The notes beneath the pieces were generated by a model. That model was not told where the DNA came from and made no database searches. It was given only the letters and a program-made list of their open reading frames with translations. From contig NZ_CP155793.1 in assembly GCF_039729145.1 (NCBI RefSeq), forward strand, positions 3,162,001 through 3,226,000: a stretch of 64,000 nt of DNA. The letters run 5' to 3'. The translations under genes and the position numbers were made by a program. Below are positions 14,680-24,011 of this stretch, in pieces (within the stretch, counting starts at the first letter, position 1; each line of letters starts with the position of its first letter). This DNA comes from Microbacterium sp. SY138 (GTDB lineage Bacteria; Actinomycetota; Actinomycetes; Actinomycetales; Microbacteriaceae).

Positions 14680-16371
14680 ATGTCAACTCCCACCACTCTT
14701 CACGCGTCGGTCATCCTCGACCGGCTCACCTTCACCTGGCCCGACGGCTCGGTCGCGCTCGACGGCGTCTCGGGCGCATTCGGCTCGGGACGCACCGGCC
14801 TGGTCGGTCGCAACGGCGCGGGCAAGTCGACGTTGCTGCGGCTGATGGCCGGCGAGCTCGAACCGACCTCGGGCATGGTCACGGCATCCGGCGAGGTCGC
14901 GTACCTTCCGCAGCAGCTGACTCTCGATGTCGACCGCCGCGTCGCCGAGCTTCTCGGAGTGTCGGAGGCGCTCGACGCCGTGCGGGCGATCAGCGCCGGC
15001 GACGTCGATCCCGCCCACTTCGACGCGGTCGGCGACGACTGGGACATCGAGGCGCGCGCCGAGGCGTCCCTGGCGGAGGCCGGTCTCGCGCCGGACTTCC
15101 TCGACCGCAGGGTCGGAGAGCTCTCCGGCGGGGAGGCCGTGCTCGCGGCGATCGCCGGCATCCGCCTGCGCCGCGCACCGATCACGCTCCTCGACGAGCC
15201 GACCAACAACCTCGACCGTGACTCCAGGGCGAAGCTCGCGGCGATGGTGCGCGCCTGGAAAGGCACGCTCATCGTCGTCAGCCACGACCTGTCGCTGCTC
15301 GAGCTGATGGACGATACCGCCGAGCTCTACGCCCAGACCTTGAGCGTGTTCGGCGGTCCGTATTCGGAATGGCGTGCGTGGCTGGACGCCGAGCAGGATG
15401 CCGCGAAGCAGGCCGAGGTCACCGCCGCCCAGGTGCTCCGCAAGGAGAAACGGCAGCGGATCGAAGCCGAGGTGAAGCTCGCCCACCGCGCGCGCACGGC
15501 GAAGAAGGCGGAGATCGAGAAGCGGGTCCCGAAGATCGTCGCGCACGGCCGGAAGATGGCCGCCGAGGTATCGGCCGGCAGGCTCCGCACCGAGGTGGGA
15601 GCGAAGGAGGATGCCGCGCGCTCGGTTCTCGACGAGGCCGGGCGACGGGTACGCTCCGATTCGTCGATGAAGATCGAGCTGCCCGACCCGCAGGTGTCGC
15701 GCAGCCGCCGCATCGCGACGGTCGGCGATCACGAACGCGCGTGGGTGATCCAGGGGCCGGAGCGGGTCGCGCTGATCGGACGCAACGGCGCGGGGAAGAC
15801 CACGCTGCTGGAGCGGTTGGTCGCCACCGGCGTTCACAGCTCAGGAACAATAACTCCCGTCGGGCCGCAGGGGCGGGAAGGAAGCGGATCCGAGACGGAG
15901 GTCCTGAGTTCCGTACGGCCAGCCCTGCATGCCGAAGCCCATACCGACCTGATCGGCTACCTGCCGCAGCGGGTCGACGGCCTCGACGAGGCGCGGTCGG
16001 TGTTCGAGAACATCGCGGCCGCGGCGCCGCACGTCCCGGAGAAGGAGCTGCGCAACCGCCTCGCGCGGTTCCTCATCCGAGGGGCCACCGCCGAGCGACC
16101 GGTCGCCGCCCTCTCCGGTGGCGAACGCTTCCGCGTCGCGCTGGCGAAGCTGCTGCTCGCCGACCCGGCACCCCACCTCGTGGTGCTGGACGAGCCGACG
16201 AACAACCTCGACCTCGACACGGTCGACCAGCTCGTCGACGCCCTCCGCGCCTATCGCGGGGCCGTGCTCATCGTGAGTCACGACGATGCGTTCCTGCGGC
16301 GGCTCGACCTCGATCTGACACTCCAGATCGACGCCGACGGCGCGCTCCAGGAGGTCTCGCTGGAGCAGTGA
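14680..16371 (+). CDS. ABC-F family ATPase
   Basis: Soluble 563-residue protein with two ABC ATPase domains and no membrane segment, so a ribosome-associated ABC-F factor rather than a transporter. Domain 1: Walker A GRNGAGKST (43-51), signature LSGGEA, Walker B LLDEPTNN. Domain 2: GRNGAGKTT, LSGGERF, VVLDEPTNN. Between them lies a charged, helical linker rich in Lys, Arg and Ala (about 230-330). ABC-F proteins either tune translation or protect ribosomes from antibiotics; this one cannot be assigned. GGAG eight bases before ATG 14680. A CRP-like palindrome lies upstream. It converges on a two-component system across a strong hairpin. Confidence 0.9.
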   Translation: MSTPTTLHASVILDRLTFTWPDGSVALDGVSGAFGSGRTGLVGRNGAGKSTLLRLMAGELEPTSGMVTASGEVAYLPQQLTLDVDRRVAELLGVSEALDAVRAISAGDVDPAHFDAVGDDWDIEARAEASLAEAGLAPDFLDRRVGELSGGEAVLAAIAGIRLRRAPITLLDEPTNNLDRDSRAKLAAMVRAWKGTLIVVSHDLSLLELMDDTAELYAQTLSVFGGPYSEWRAWLDAEQDAAKQAEVTAAQVLRKEKRQRIEAEVKLAHRARTAKKAEIEKRVPKIVAHGRKMAAEVSAGRLRTEVGAKEDAARSVLDEAGRRVRSDSSMKIELPDPQVSRSRRIATVGDHERAWVIQGPERVALIGRNGAGKTTLLERLVATGVHSSGTITPVGPQGREGSGSETEVLSSVRPALHAEAHTDLIGYLPQRVDGLDEARSVFENIAAAAPHVPEKELRNRLARFLIRGATAERPVAALSGGERFRVALAKLLLADPAPHLVVLDEPTNNLDLDTVDQLVDALRAYRGAVLIVSHDDAFLRRLDLDLTLQIDADGALQEVSLEQ

Positions 16372-16400
16372 CGCGCGGGAGGACGACAACGCGCGGAAGA

Positions 16401-16447
16401 CGACGACGCGCGCCGGGACTCCGTTTCCTCGGCGCGCGCCGTCGTCG
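16401..16447. terminator. bidirectional terminator hairpin
   Basis: CGACGACGCGCGCCG (16401-16415) pairs with the run at 16430-16447 with a two-base bulge and a loop of about 14 bases. It separates the convergent ABC-F and response-regulator genes. Confidence 0.55.
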
Positions 16448-16458
16448 CACCGGAACCG

Positions 16459-17118
16459 TCAGACGAGGCCGACCTCGTAGGCGAGGATGACGGCCTGCAC
16501 GCGGTCGCGCAGATCGAGCTTGAGCAGGATGCGGCCGACGTGGGTCTTCACCGTCGACTCCGACACGAACAGGCTCTCGCCGATCTCGGTGTTGTTGTAT
16601 CCCTTGGCGATCGCGAGGAAGACATCCCGCTCGCGTTCGGTCAACACGTCCAGCCGTGAATCGACCGCCTCGGCCTGTCGGGGAAGACGGGTGGCGAACA
16701 GGTCGAGCATCGACCGTGTGACGCGCGGCGAGACGAGGGCGTCACCGGCGGCGATCGCGCGGATCGCGGCGGTCAGCTGCGCGGGCGGGGTGTTCTTCAG
16801 CAGGAACCCGCTCGCTCCTGCGCGGAGGCTGCCGAACGCGTACTCGTCGAGGTCGAAGGTCGTGAGCACCAGCACCCGGCTCGACGGCGTGCTCCGCACG
16901 ATGCGCCTGGTCGCCTCGATACCGTCCATCTCCGGCATCCGGATGTCCATCAGGATCACATCGGGTCGCAGATCGGCCGCGAGGTGCACGGCCTCCGCTC
17001 CTGAGACGGCCTCCCCGACCACCTGCATGTCATCTTCGGCATCGAGCACCATCCGCATGCCGCGACGGATCAACTCGTGGTCGTCCACGATGAGCAGCCG
17101 GATCTTCTCCTCGGTCAT
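16459..17118 (-). CDS. NarL/LuxR-family response regulator
   Basis: A 219-residue regulator with an N-terminal receiver (acidic pocket D12-D13, phosphoacceptor D58 in ILMDIRMPEMDG, conserved T and K in VLTTFD and LLKN) and a C-terminal LuxR helix-turn-helix (LTERERDVFLAIAKGYNNTEIGESLFVSESTVKTHVGRIL). ATG 17118 overlaps the stop of the kinase gene by four bases (ATGA), so the pair is translationally coupled and surely cognate. Its likely target is the nearby DUF998 gene, whose upstream region contains a GTAC-centred palindrome. Confidence 0.93.
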   Translation of the reverse strand: MTEEKIRLLIVDDHELIRRGMRMVLDAEDDMQVVGEAVSGAEAVHLAADLRPDVILMDIRMPEMDGIEATRRIVRSTPSSRVLVLTTFDLDEYAFGSLRAGASGFLLKNTPPAQLTAAIRAIAAGDALVSPRVTRSMLDLFATRLPRQAEAVDSRLDVLTERERDVFLAIAKGYNNTEIGESLFVSESTVKTHVGRILLKLDLRDRVQAVILAYEVGLV

Positions 17119-18386
17119 CCCTGTTCCTCCTGTTCGGGAAGTTCCACCCGCACGCGCCATCCGCCCTCGGGGAGCGGACCGGCGTCGACCGTCCCGCCGG
17201 CCAGCCGCGCGCGTTCCCGCACGCCCACGAGGCCGCGGCCCGATCCGACCGAGACCGCCGGCGGGCCCTGCCGGCCGTCATCGGTGACCTCGATCACGAG
17301 GACCTCTCCACGGAAATCGAGACTCACGAGCACCTCACGCGGGTCCTTGGCATAGCGCAGCGCATTCGTGAGCGCCTCCTGCACGATGCGGTGGATCGTG
17401 TTCTGCAGCGCCGGTGACCCGGGCGCCGCCCCTTGCATATGCACCGTCACCGGCAGACCCGCGGAGCGGAAGGTCTCGACCAGGGCCGTGAGTTCCGCCA
17501 GTCCGGGGTTGGGGCGCAGCGGGCTCTGCTCCTCGCCGTCGTCCGCGTCGTCGCCGAGCGCGCCCAGCAGCTGGCGCATCTCGACGAGCGATTGCCGTCC
17601 GACCTCGCCGATCTCCTGGATGGCGCTGCGCGAACGCTGCGGATCCTTCTCCGCGAGCGCGCCGGCGCCGTCGGCGAGCGACACCATGACCGATACGCTG
17701 TGCGCGACGACGTCGTGGATCTCGCGGGTGATCCTCGCGCGCTCGGCCAGCGTCGCGATCCGCGCCTGCTGGTCACGTTCGCGTGCGAGCTGGTTGGCGC
17801 GGTCGAGGATCGCCCCGATGTAGCGCCGCCGGTCACCCACGGTGACTCCGAGGAGCGCGGCGATCAGCATCACGACGAGGAACAGCAGGCTGCCCGGCAC
17901 ATACGTGAAGCCGCCATCGGGGGCACCGCGGCGCAGCCAGTCGAGAGCGGGGAGCACCACGACCCCGGCCAGCACCGTCACCCCGAAGGCGACCCATCCG
18001 CTGCGGTTCGAGCGGTAGACGAAGAGCGCGTAGAGGGCGAAGCCGACGCCGATCGGCTCGGCAGGCGTGTCGGCGATGAGCGCCACGACCGCGACGACCG
18101 CGAAGACCCCGAACGTGAGCCACGGTCGATACCTGCGGAAGAGGAGTCCGATCGCCGCGAGCACGCCCAGCACGATAGGGACGACGATCGGAGCGAGCGG
18201 GGACCAGTCGCCCGAGGAGAGGGGAGCGACGACCGCCCAGAACACGCTCACGACGAGGTAGGCGAAGGCGAGCAGACCGTCGAAGAGCCAGGGGTGGTTT
18301 CCCCAGAACCGCCGGACGATCCCCGGCGGCCGCGGCAGGTCCACCGACCGGACCCCGCTCTCGCCGACGGATGCTGACTCTCGCAT
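17115..18386 (-). CDS. sensor histidine kinase, NarL type (HisKA_3)
   Basis: A 423-residue membrane kinase with five or six hydrophobic helices in residues 35-185, no large extracellular sensor domain, then a HisKA_3 dimerisation domain with phosphoacceptor H224 in REIHDVVAHSVSVM. The C-terminal HATPase has an N box (EALTNALRYA) and a G box (GSGRGLVGVRERA). Such intramembrane-sensing kinases usually respond to envelope stress. Its partner is the overlapping response regulator downstream. ATG 18386 is preceded by TAGAGT six bases upstream, so the mRNA is probably leaderless. Confidence 0.93.
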   Translation of the reverse strand: MRESASVGESGVRSVDLPRPPGIVRRFWGNHPWLFDGLLAFAYLVVSVFWAVVAPLSSGDWSPLAPIVVPIVLGVLAAIGLLFRRYRPWLTFGVFAVVAVVALIADTPAEPIGVGFALYALFVYRSNRSGWVAFGVTVLAGVVVLPALDWLRRGAPDGGFTYVPGSLLFLVVMLIAALLGVTVGDRRRYIGAILDRANQLARERDQQARIATLAERARITREIHDVVAHSVSVMVSLADGAGALAEKDPQRSRSAIQEIGEVGRQSLVEMRQLLGALGDDADDGEEQSPLRPNPGLAELTALVETFRSAGLPVTVHMQGAAPGSPALQNTIHRIVQEALTNALRYAKDPREVLVSLDFRGEVLVIEVTDDGRQGPPAVSVGSGRGLVGVRERARLAGGTVDAGPLPEGGWRVRVELPEQEEQG

Positions 18387-18392
18387 ATGACG

Positions 18393-18398
18393 ACTCTA
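18393..18398 (-). promoter_or_regulatory. candidate -10 of the histidine kinase operon
   Basis: TAGAGT on the minus strand, six bases before ATG 18386; leaderless spacing. Confidence 0.45.
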
Positions 18399-18418
18399 CG
18401 CATCGCACGTCGGGTTCC

Positions 18419-19180
18419 TCAGCGGGAGACGGCGACGAGCGCACCCGTCGCGGTGCGACGCGCGGTGCTCTGATGCGGGTCGAGGGTCGGCGCCACCGGT
18501 TTCCACGTCTCGCGCCGCACCCGTCGACGCCGCTGCGCGACCGCCGTGTCCATTCCGAGGATCGCGAGCCACCCCATGCCGATGGTGGTCGCGACGAGCT
18601 CGAAGATGCTGCCGATGTCCGTGCGGAACTGCAGCAGGGAGAGGATGCCTCCCGCCGCGGCGATCACGGCCGTCGAGATGCCCGCGCCGAGCGAGAGCAC
18701 CCGGAGCGTGCGCCGACCTTCGACGAAGGAGACCTGCAGCATCGCGAACGCGGCCAGGGCGAAGGCGAGCACGGCGACCGTGGTGTGCACCAGATCCTGC
18801 CAGGTGAACGCGGGCCCCACCGGCAGCGGGCACCCGGTCGTGCACGTGACCTGCGAGGCCACCAGGAACAGCGATGATGCCATCGCCACCGAGAACGACG
18901 GCGACCAGATGCTCAACCACGGCACCGTCGAACGCAGCCCGCGCGAGGCCCAGGCCACAGCGAAGCCACCAGTGACGAGGAGCAGCAGTGCGAGCTCGAA
19001 CCATCCCGCGGTCGGCTCGCCGTCGGCTCCGAGTCCGCTCACATACAGGACGCGGTCGATGCTCAGACGGGCGACCCAGATGATGGTCAGCGCGACGGCG
19101 ACGAGCAGGCTTCCGACGATCGAGGCGATGATGCGGAGAGTGGTCCCGGCAGGGTGAGAGGCGGTGTTTTCGGTGGGCAT
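18419..19180 (-). CDS. DUF998 membrane protein
   Basis: A 253-residue integral membrane protein with seven or so hydrophobic helices and a basic C-terminal tail. The segment SIWSPSFSVAMASSLFLVASQVTCTTGCPLP, followed by TWQDLVHTTVAVLAF, fits DUF998, a family of unknown function often encoded beside two-component systems. The TC-x2-GC cysteine pair in the external loop may form a disulfide. Start at ATG 19180, with TACCGT six bases upstream. It lies 32 bases upstream of the kinase start on the same strand and is a candidate accessory or target of that system. Confidence 0.72.
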   Translation of the reverse strand: MPTENTASHPAGTTLRIIASIVGSLLVAVALTIIWVARLSIDRVLYVSGLGADGEPTAGWFELALLLLVTGGFAVAWASRGLRSTVPWLSIWSPSFSVAMASSLFLVASQVTCTTGCPLPVGPAFTWQDLVHTTVAVLAFALAAFAMLQVSFVEGRRTLRVLSLGAGISTAVIAAAGGILSLLQFRTDIGSIFELVATTIGMGWLAILGMDTAVAQRRRRVRRETWKPVAPTLDPHQSTARRTATGALVAVSR

Positions 19181-19186
19181 AGGGAG

Positions 19187-19192
19187 ACGGTA
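19187..19192 (-). promoter_or_regulatory. candidate -10 of the DUF998 gene
   Basis: TACCGT on the minus strand, six bases before ATG 19180. Confidence 0.4.
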
Positions 19193-19241
19193 TGAGCGGA
19201 GGGAACCCGGTCGCGTCGGCCCGGAGTGCCCACTGTCGAGG

Positions 19242-19265
19242 GGCGTCGTACCGAGGTACGACGCC
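19242..19265. promoter_or_regulatory. perfect palindrome upstream of the DUF998 gene, candidate response-regulator site
   Basis: GGCGTCGTAC (19242-19251) and GTACGACGCC (19256-19265) are exact complements around CGAG. The core TCGTACC-GA-GGTACGA has the shape of NarL-family operators. It lies 62 bases upstream of the DUF998 start, between that gene and lhr. Confidence 0.45.
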
Positions 19266-19407
19266 TCGTCGTCGCCGCGATGCGGGGGAACGACCTCTGC
19301 CGAAAGCCGTCCCTTCGCGGTCGCGGGAGGTGTGCGCATGCGAACATCCCGCCTTCCGCCGACATCGTCACGACCCCGATGTCCCCGGCCTCGACGAAGA
19401 TGGAGTG

Positions 19408-22400
19408 ATGAGCGACGTGCTCGACCGTTTCACCTCCGCGACGCAGGACTGGTTCCGGGGGGCCTTCGCCGCGCCCACGCCGGCGCAGGCAGGCGCCTGG
19501 AATGCGATCTCCGCGGGCAAGCACGCACTCGTGGTGGCACCGACCGGGTCGGGCAAGACACTGTCGGCGTTCCTGTGGGCGATCGACAGCGTCTTCCGGG
19601 AGCGCATGGCGGAGACCGCCCCTCCGGCGAAGGGCGAGCCACGCACGCGCATCCTCTACATCTCTCCGTTGAAAGCGCTCGGCGTCGACGTCGAGCGCAA
19701 CCTCCGCTCGCCCCTGATCGGCATCGGACAGTCGGCCAGACGGCTCGGAGTTCCGGCGCCGGCGGTGACGGTCGGCGTGCGCTCGGGCGACACGACCTCG
19801 AGCGACCGACGCAAGCTCGTGTCCGACCCGCCCGACATCCTCATCACGACCCCCGAGTCTCTGTACCTCATGCTGACGAGCCGCGCAGGTGAGACGCTGC
19901 GCGGCGTGCACACCGTGATCATCGACGAGGTGCACGCGGTCGCCGCCACCAAGCGCGGCGCGCACCTCGCCGTGAGCCTGGAGCGCCTCGACGCGCTGCG
20001 CCGCGCGAACGGCATCGAGACTCCCGCGCAGCGCATCGGACTCTCGGCCACCGTCCGCCCGATCGACGAGGTCGCCCGGTTCCTCGGCGGCTCGGCTCCG
20101 GTCGAGATCGTCGCGCCCCCCGCATCCAAGACCTTCGAGCTCGGCGTGGTCGTGCCGATGGATGACATGACCAACCCGCCGCCCCCTCCCGGCGTGCCGG
20201 GGGATGCGGCCGATGCCGAGTACTCCGAGGTCACCGGCTCGGTCTGGCCCCATGTGGAGGAGGCGATCGTCGACCGCATCCTGCAGAACAACTCGACGAT
20301 CGTGTTCGCCAACTCCCGTCGCCTCGCCGAGCGCCTCACCGGGCGTCTGAACGAGATCTACTCCGAGCGGATCGGCGTCGAACTTCCGGCGGCGACCGTA
20401 CCCGCCGCCATGATGGCGCAGGCCGGAGCGACCGCAGGTGCCGATCCCGTGCTCGCGAAGGCGCACCACGGTTCGGTCTCGAAGGAGCAGCGCGCGCAGG
20501 TCGAGGAAGAGCTCAAGTCCGGCGTGCTGCGCTGCGTCGTCGCGACGAGCAGCCTCGAGCTCGGCATCGACATGGGAGCGGTCGACCTCGTGATCCAGGT
20601 CGAGGCACCGCCCTCGGCGGCCTCCGGTCTGCAGCGGGTGGGCCGCGCCGGTCACCAGGTGGGCGAGATCAGTCGCGCCGCGCTCTTCCCGAAGCACCGC
20701 GGCGACGTGCTGCACACCGCGATCGTGACCGAGCGGATGCTCGCGGGCAAGATCGAGGCGATCCAGGTGCCGCGCAACCCGCTCGACATCCTCGCGCAGC
20801 AGACCGTCGCCGCGAGCGCCCTCGGAGCCATCGGGGTCGAGGAGTGGTTCGAGACTGTTCGCCGGTCGGCGCCCTTCCAGGCTCTTCCGCGTTCGGCCTA
20901 CGAGGCGACGCTCGATCTGCTGGCCGGTCGATTCCCGTCCGACGAGTTCGCCGAGCTGCGCCCCCGACTGGTGTGGGATCGCGATGCCGGCACGCTGACC
21001 GGGCGACCGGGAGCGCAGCGCATCGCGGTGACCAGTGGCGGCACGATCCCGGACCGCGGCCTGTTCGGCGTCTTCGTCGCCGGCGAATCGACGGGCGCGC
21101 GGGTCGGCGAGCTCGACGAGGAGATGGTCTACGAGTCGCGGGTGGGAGACGTGTTCACGCTCGGTACGACGAGCTGGCGGATCGCGGAGATCACCCACGA
21201 CCGCGTCAACGTGATCCCGGCCTACGGGCAGCCGGGCAAGGTGCCGTTCTGGCACGGCGACGGGATCGGCCGCCCGTTCGAGCTCGGCGAGGCTCTGGGC
21301 GCGTTCTCCCGTGAGGTGTCGGCGGCCACTCCCGAGAAGGCGGCGCAGAGACTGATCGACGCCGGACTCGACGAGCAGGCGCGCGCGAACCTCATGGCGC
21401 ACCTGACGGAGCAGCGCGAAGCGACGGGCACGCTCCCGACCGACCGCACGCTCACCGTCGAACGCGGTCGCGACGAGGTCGGCGACTGGCGTGTCATCCT
21501 GCATTCCCCCTACGGCATGAAGGTGCACGCACCCTGGGCGCTGGCGATCAACGCCCGGGTGCGTGAGCGCCTCGGCGTCGAGGGGTCGGCGGTCGCGAGC
21601 GATGACGGCATCATCGTGCGCATCCCCGATGCCGAGGCCGAGCCGCCCGGCGCAGAGCTGTTCGTGTTCGAGCCCGACGAGCTGGAACACCTGGTCACCG
21701 AAGAGGTGGGCGGCTCCGCCCTGTTCGCGTCCCGCTTCCGCGAGTGCGCGGCGCGGGCACTGCTCATGCCCCGCATGAATCCCAACAAGCGCACCCCGCT
21801 GTGGCAGCAGCGACAGCGGTCGGCTCAGCTGCTCGAGGTGGCCAGGCGCCATCCGACCTTCCCGGTGATCCTCGAGACCCTGCGCGAAGTGCTGCAGGAC
21901 GTCTACGACCTCCCCTCGTTGCGCACCCTCGCGACGTCGATCGCCGACCGCCGCATCCGCCTCGTCGAGACCGAGCCCGGCCAGCCCTCGCCGTATGCCC
22001 GTGACCTGCTGTTCGGCTACGTGGGCGCCTTCATGTACGAGGGCGACTCCCCTCTCGCCGAGCGCAGAGCGGCCGCTCTCTCGGTCGACCCCGCACTGCT
22101 CGGCGAGCTGCTGGGCACGGTCGAGCTGCGCGAACTGCTCGACCCCGACGTGATCGCCCAGTTCGAGCGCGAGGCGCAGCGTCTCGACCCCGATCGCCGA
22201 GCGCGCGGACTCGAGGGCGTCGCCGACCTGCTGCGGATGCTCGGCCCCCTCGACGCCGACGAGGCGACGGCCCGCCTCGACCCCGACTCGATCGTCGACA
22301 CCTCGGCAGCCGCCCTGCTCGACGAGCTGATCACCGCGCGCCGGGCGATCCCCGTGACCATCGCCGGCACGAGCCGGGTCGCGGCGATCGAAGATGCAGG

Positions 22401-23988
22401 ACGCCTGCGCGATGCCCTGGGCGCTGCGCTCCCGACCGGTGTCCCTGTCGCCTTCCTCGAACCCGTCGCCGACCCGCTCGGCGACCTCGTCGCCCGCCAT
22501 GCCCGCACGCACGGCCCGTTCACGACGGATGCCATCGCCGCCCGGTTCGGACTCGGCGCCGCGGTGGCCCGGCACACCCTGCAGCGCCTCGAGACCGCGG
22601 GGCGGATCACGAGCGGCTACTTCCTGCCGGAGGCGGCGGGCAGCGGCGATGCGATCGAATGGTGCGACACCGAGGTGCTGCGCCGCCTGCGGATGCGCTC
22701 GCTCGCCGCGATCCGTGGATCGGTCGAACCGGTCTCCCCCGAGGCGTACGCCCGATTCCTGCCCGACTGGCAGCACATCGGTCGCCCCCTCGACGGCGTC
22801 GACGGCGTGCTCAGCGTGATCGAGCAGTTCGCCGGTGTTCCGATTCCCGCGAGCGCCTGGGAATCGTTGGTCCTCCCCTCCCGCGTGCGCGACTACTCCC
22901 CCGGGATGCTGGATGAGCTGACGGCCGCCGGCGAGGTCATCTGGTCGGGGCACGGCACGCTTCCGGGGCGCGACGGCTGGGTGTCGCTGCATCCCGCCGA
23001 CATCGCGCCCTTCACCCTCCCGGAACGCGACACCGAGATCGCCTCCGACTCCCTGGAATCACGTATCCTCATCGCCCTCGACGTCGGCGGCGCCTACTTC
23101 GCCGGCCAGCTGAAAGAGATGGCCGCGGCCGAGAACGAGCAGTCCGTGCTCGAGGCGCTGTGGTCGCTGACGTGGTCGGGCTACGTCACCAACGACACCT
23201 TCGCCCCGATCCGCTCTCTTCTCGCCGGCGGCTCGCAGGCACACAAGGTGAAGCGCCGCGCCCCCCGTGCCCGCACCTACCGCGGCGTGTCCTTCACCGG
23301 ATCCGCCGCACCGCGGCCCGCGTCGATCGGCGGACGCTGGTCGCTGCTGCCCGCACTCGAGACCGATCCCTCCCGTCGGGCGACCGTCACCGCCGGCCTC
23401 CTGCTCGACCGCTACGGCGTCGTGACCCGCGGGGCCGTGCAGGCCGAAGGCGTGCCCGGCGGCTTCGCGCAGGCCTATCGAGTGCTCGCCGGTTTCGAAG
23501 AGGCGGGGCACTGTCGCCGCGGCTACGTGATCGAGAAGCTCGGCGCCGCGCAATTCGCCGCCTCAGGCACCGTCGACCGACTGCGCACCTACGCGGGCCT
23601 CGCCGATCCACCACCCCGCACGGCCGTCACCCTCGCCGCGACCGACCCCGCGAACCCCTACGGTGCGGCGCTCGGCTGGCCCAAGCTCGACGGGGTGTCG
23701 CACCGCCCCGGGCGCAAGGCGGGAGGTCTGGTCGTCCTGGTCGACGGCACCCTGGTGCTCTCCCTGGAACGCGGTGGCCGCACGGTGCTGTCGTTCAGCG
23801 ATGACGTCGACGTGCTGCGTGCCGCCACCGCCGACCTCGCTGCCACCGCGCGCAGCCGACGCCTGGATACCCTCACCGTCGAGAAGATCAACGGCGAGGG
23901 GGTCTACGGCACCGCACTCGCGCTCGCCCTGCAGGAGGCCGGCTTCGTGGCGACGCCGCGCGGATACACCCTCCGCAAGGTCGTCTGA
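19408..23988 (+). CDS. lhr: Lhr-type ATP-dependent 3'-5' DNA helicase
   Basis: A 1526-residue superfamily 2 helicase of the large actinobacterial Lhr type, which unwinds RNA-DNA hybrids and is linked to DNA repair. The N-terminal helicase core has Walker A APTGSGKT (44-51), the DEVH box in IIDEVHAVAATKRG, motif III LSATVRP and C-terminal helicase motifs ending QRVGRAGHQ. The rest (about 450-1526) is the long Lhr-specific winged-helix and C-terminal region. ATG 19408 carries a ribosome site GGAG; earlier in-frame codons lie in the divergent intergenic region. EI24 and the Nei2-type glycosylase follow on the same strand, a neighbourhood that fits a DNA-repair role. Confidence 0.95.
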   Translation: MSDVLDRFTSATQDWFRGAFAAPTPAQAGAWNAISAGKHALVVAPTGSGKTLSAFLWAIDSVFRERMAETAPPAKGEPRTRILYISPLKALGVDVERNLRSPLIGIGQSARRLGVPAPAVTVGVRSGDTTSSDRRKLVSDPPDILITTPESLYLMLTSRAGETLRGVHTVIIDEVHAVAATKRGAHLAVSLERLDALRRANGIETPAQRIGLSATVRPIDEVARFLGGSAPVEIVAPPASKTFELGVVVPMDDMTNPPPPPGVPGDAADAEYSEVTGSVWPHVEEAIVDRILQNNSTIVFANSRRLAERLTGRLNEIYSERIGVELPAATVPAAMMAQAGATAGADPVLAKAHHGSVSKEQRAQVEEELKSGVLRCVVATSSLELGIDMGAVDLVIQVEAPPSAASGLQRVGRAGHQVGEISRAALFPKHRGDVLHTAIVTERMLAGKIEAIQVPRNPLDILAQQTVAASALGAIGVEEWFETVRRSAPFQALPRSAYEATLDLLAGRFPSDEFAELRPRLVWDRDAGTLTGRPGAQRIAVTSGGTIPDRGLFGVFVAGESTGARVGELDEEMVYESRVGDVFTLGTTSWRIAEITHDRVNVIPAYGQPGKVPFWHGDGIGRPFELGEALGAFSREVSAATPEKAAQRLIDAGLDEQARANLMAHLTEQREATGTLPTDRTLTVERGRDEVGDWRVILHSPYGMKVHAPWALAINARVRERLGVEGSAVASDDGIIVRIPDAEAEPPGAELFVFEPDELEHLVTEEVGGSALFASRFRECAARALLMPRMNPNKRTPLWQQRQRSAQLLEVARRHPTFPVILETLREVLQDVYDLPSLRTLATSIADRRIRLVETEPGQPSPYARDLLFGYVGAFMYEGDSPLAERRAAALSVDPALLGELLGTVELRELLDPDVIAQFEREAQRLDPDRRARGLEGVADLLRMLGPLDADEATARLDPDSIVDTSAAALLDELITARRAIPVTIAGTSRVAAIEDAGRLRDALGAALPTGVPVAFLEPVADPLGDLVARHARTHGPFTTDAIAARFGLGAAVARHTLQRLETAGRITSGYFLPEAAGSGDAIEWCDTEVLRRLRMRSLAAIRGSVEPVSPEAYARFLPDWQHIGRPLDGVDGVLSVIEQFAGVPIPASAWESLVLPSRVRDYSPGMLDELTAAGEVIWSGHGTLPGRDGWVSLHPADIAPFTLPERDTEIASDSLESRILIALDVGGAYFAGQLKEMAAAENEQSVLEALWSLTWSGYVTNDTFAPIRSLLAGGSQAHKVKRRAPRARTYRGVSFTGSAAPRPASIGGRWSLLPALETDPSRRATVTAGLLLDRYGVVTRGAVQAEGVPGGFAQAYRVLAGFEEAGHCRRGYVIEKLGAAQFAASGTVDRLRTYAGLADPPPRTAVTLAATDPANPYGAALGWPKLDGVSHRPGRKAGGLVVLVDGTLVLSLERGGRTVLSFSDDVDVLRAATADLAATARSRRLDTLTVEKINGEGVYGTALALALQEAGFVATPRGYTLRKVV

Positions 23989-23998
23989 GCGATGCCTC

Positions 23999-24004
23999 TA
24001 CGCT
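23999..24004 (+). promoter_or_regulatory. candidate -10 of the EI24 gene
   Basis: TACGCT ends seven bases before ATG 24012, just after the lhr stop codon. The GGAAG in between could alternatively act as a weak ribosome site. Confidence 0.35.
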
Positions 24005-24011
24005 GGAAGCC

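Noticed and set aside
19087..22992. Minus-strand open frame of 1301 codons inside lhr
   Set aside because: Antisense shadow of the helicase gene; no recognisable domain, and lhr has all helicase motifs.
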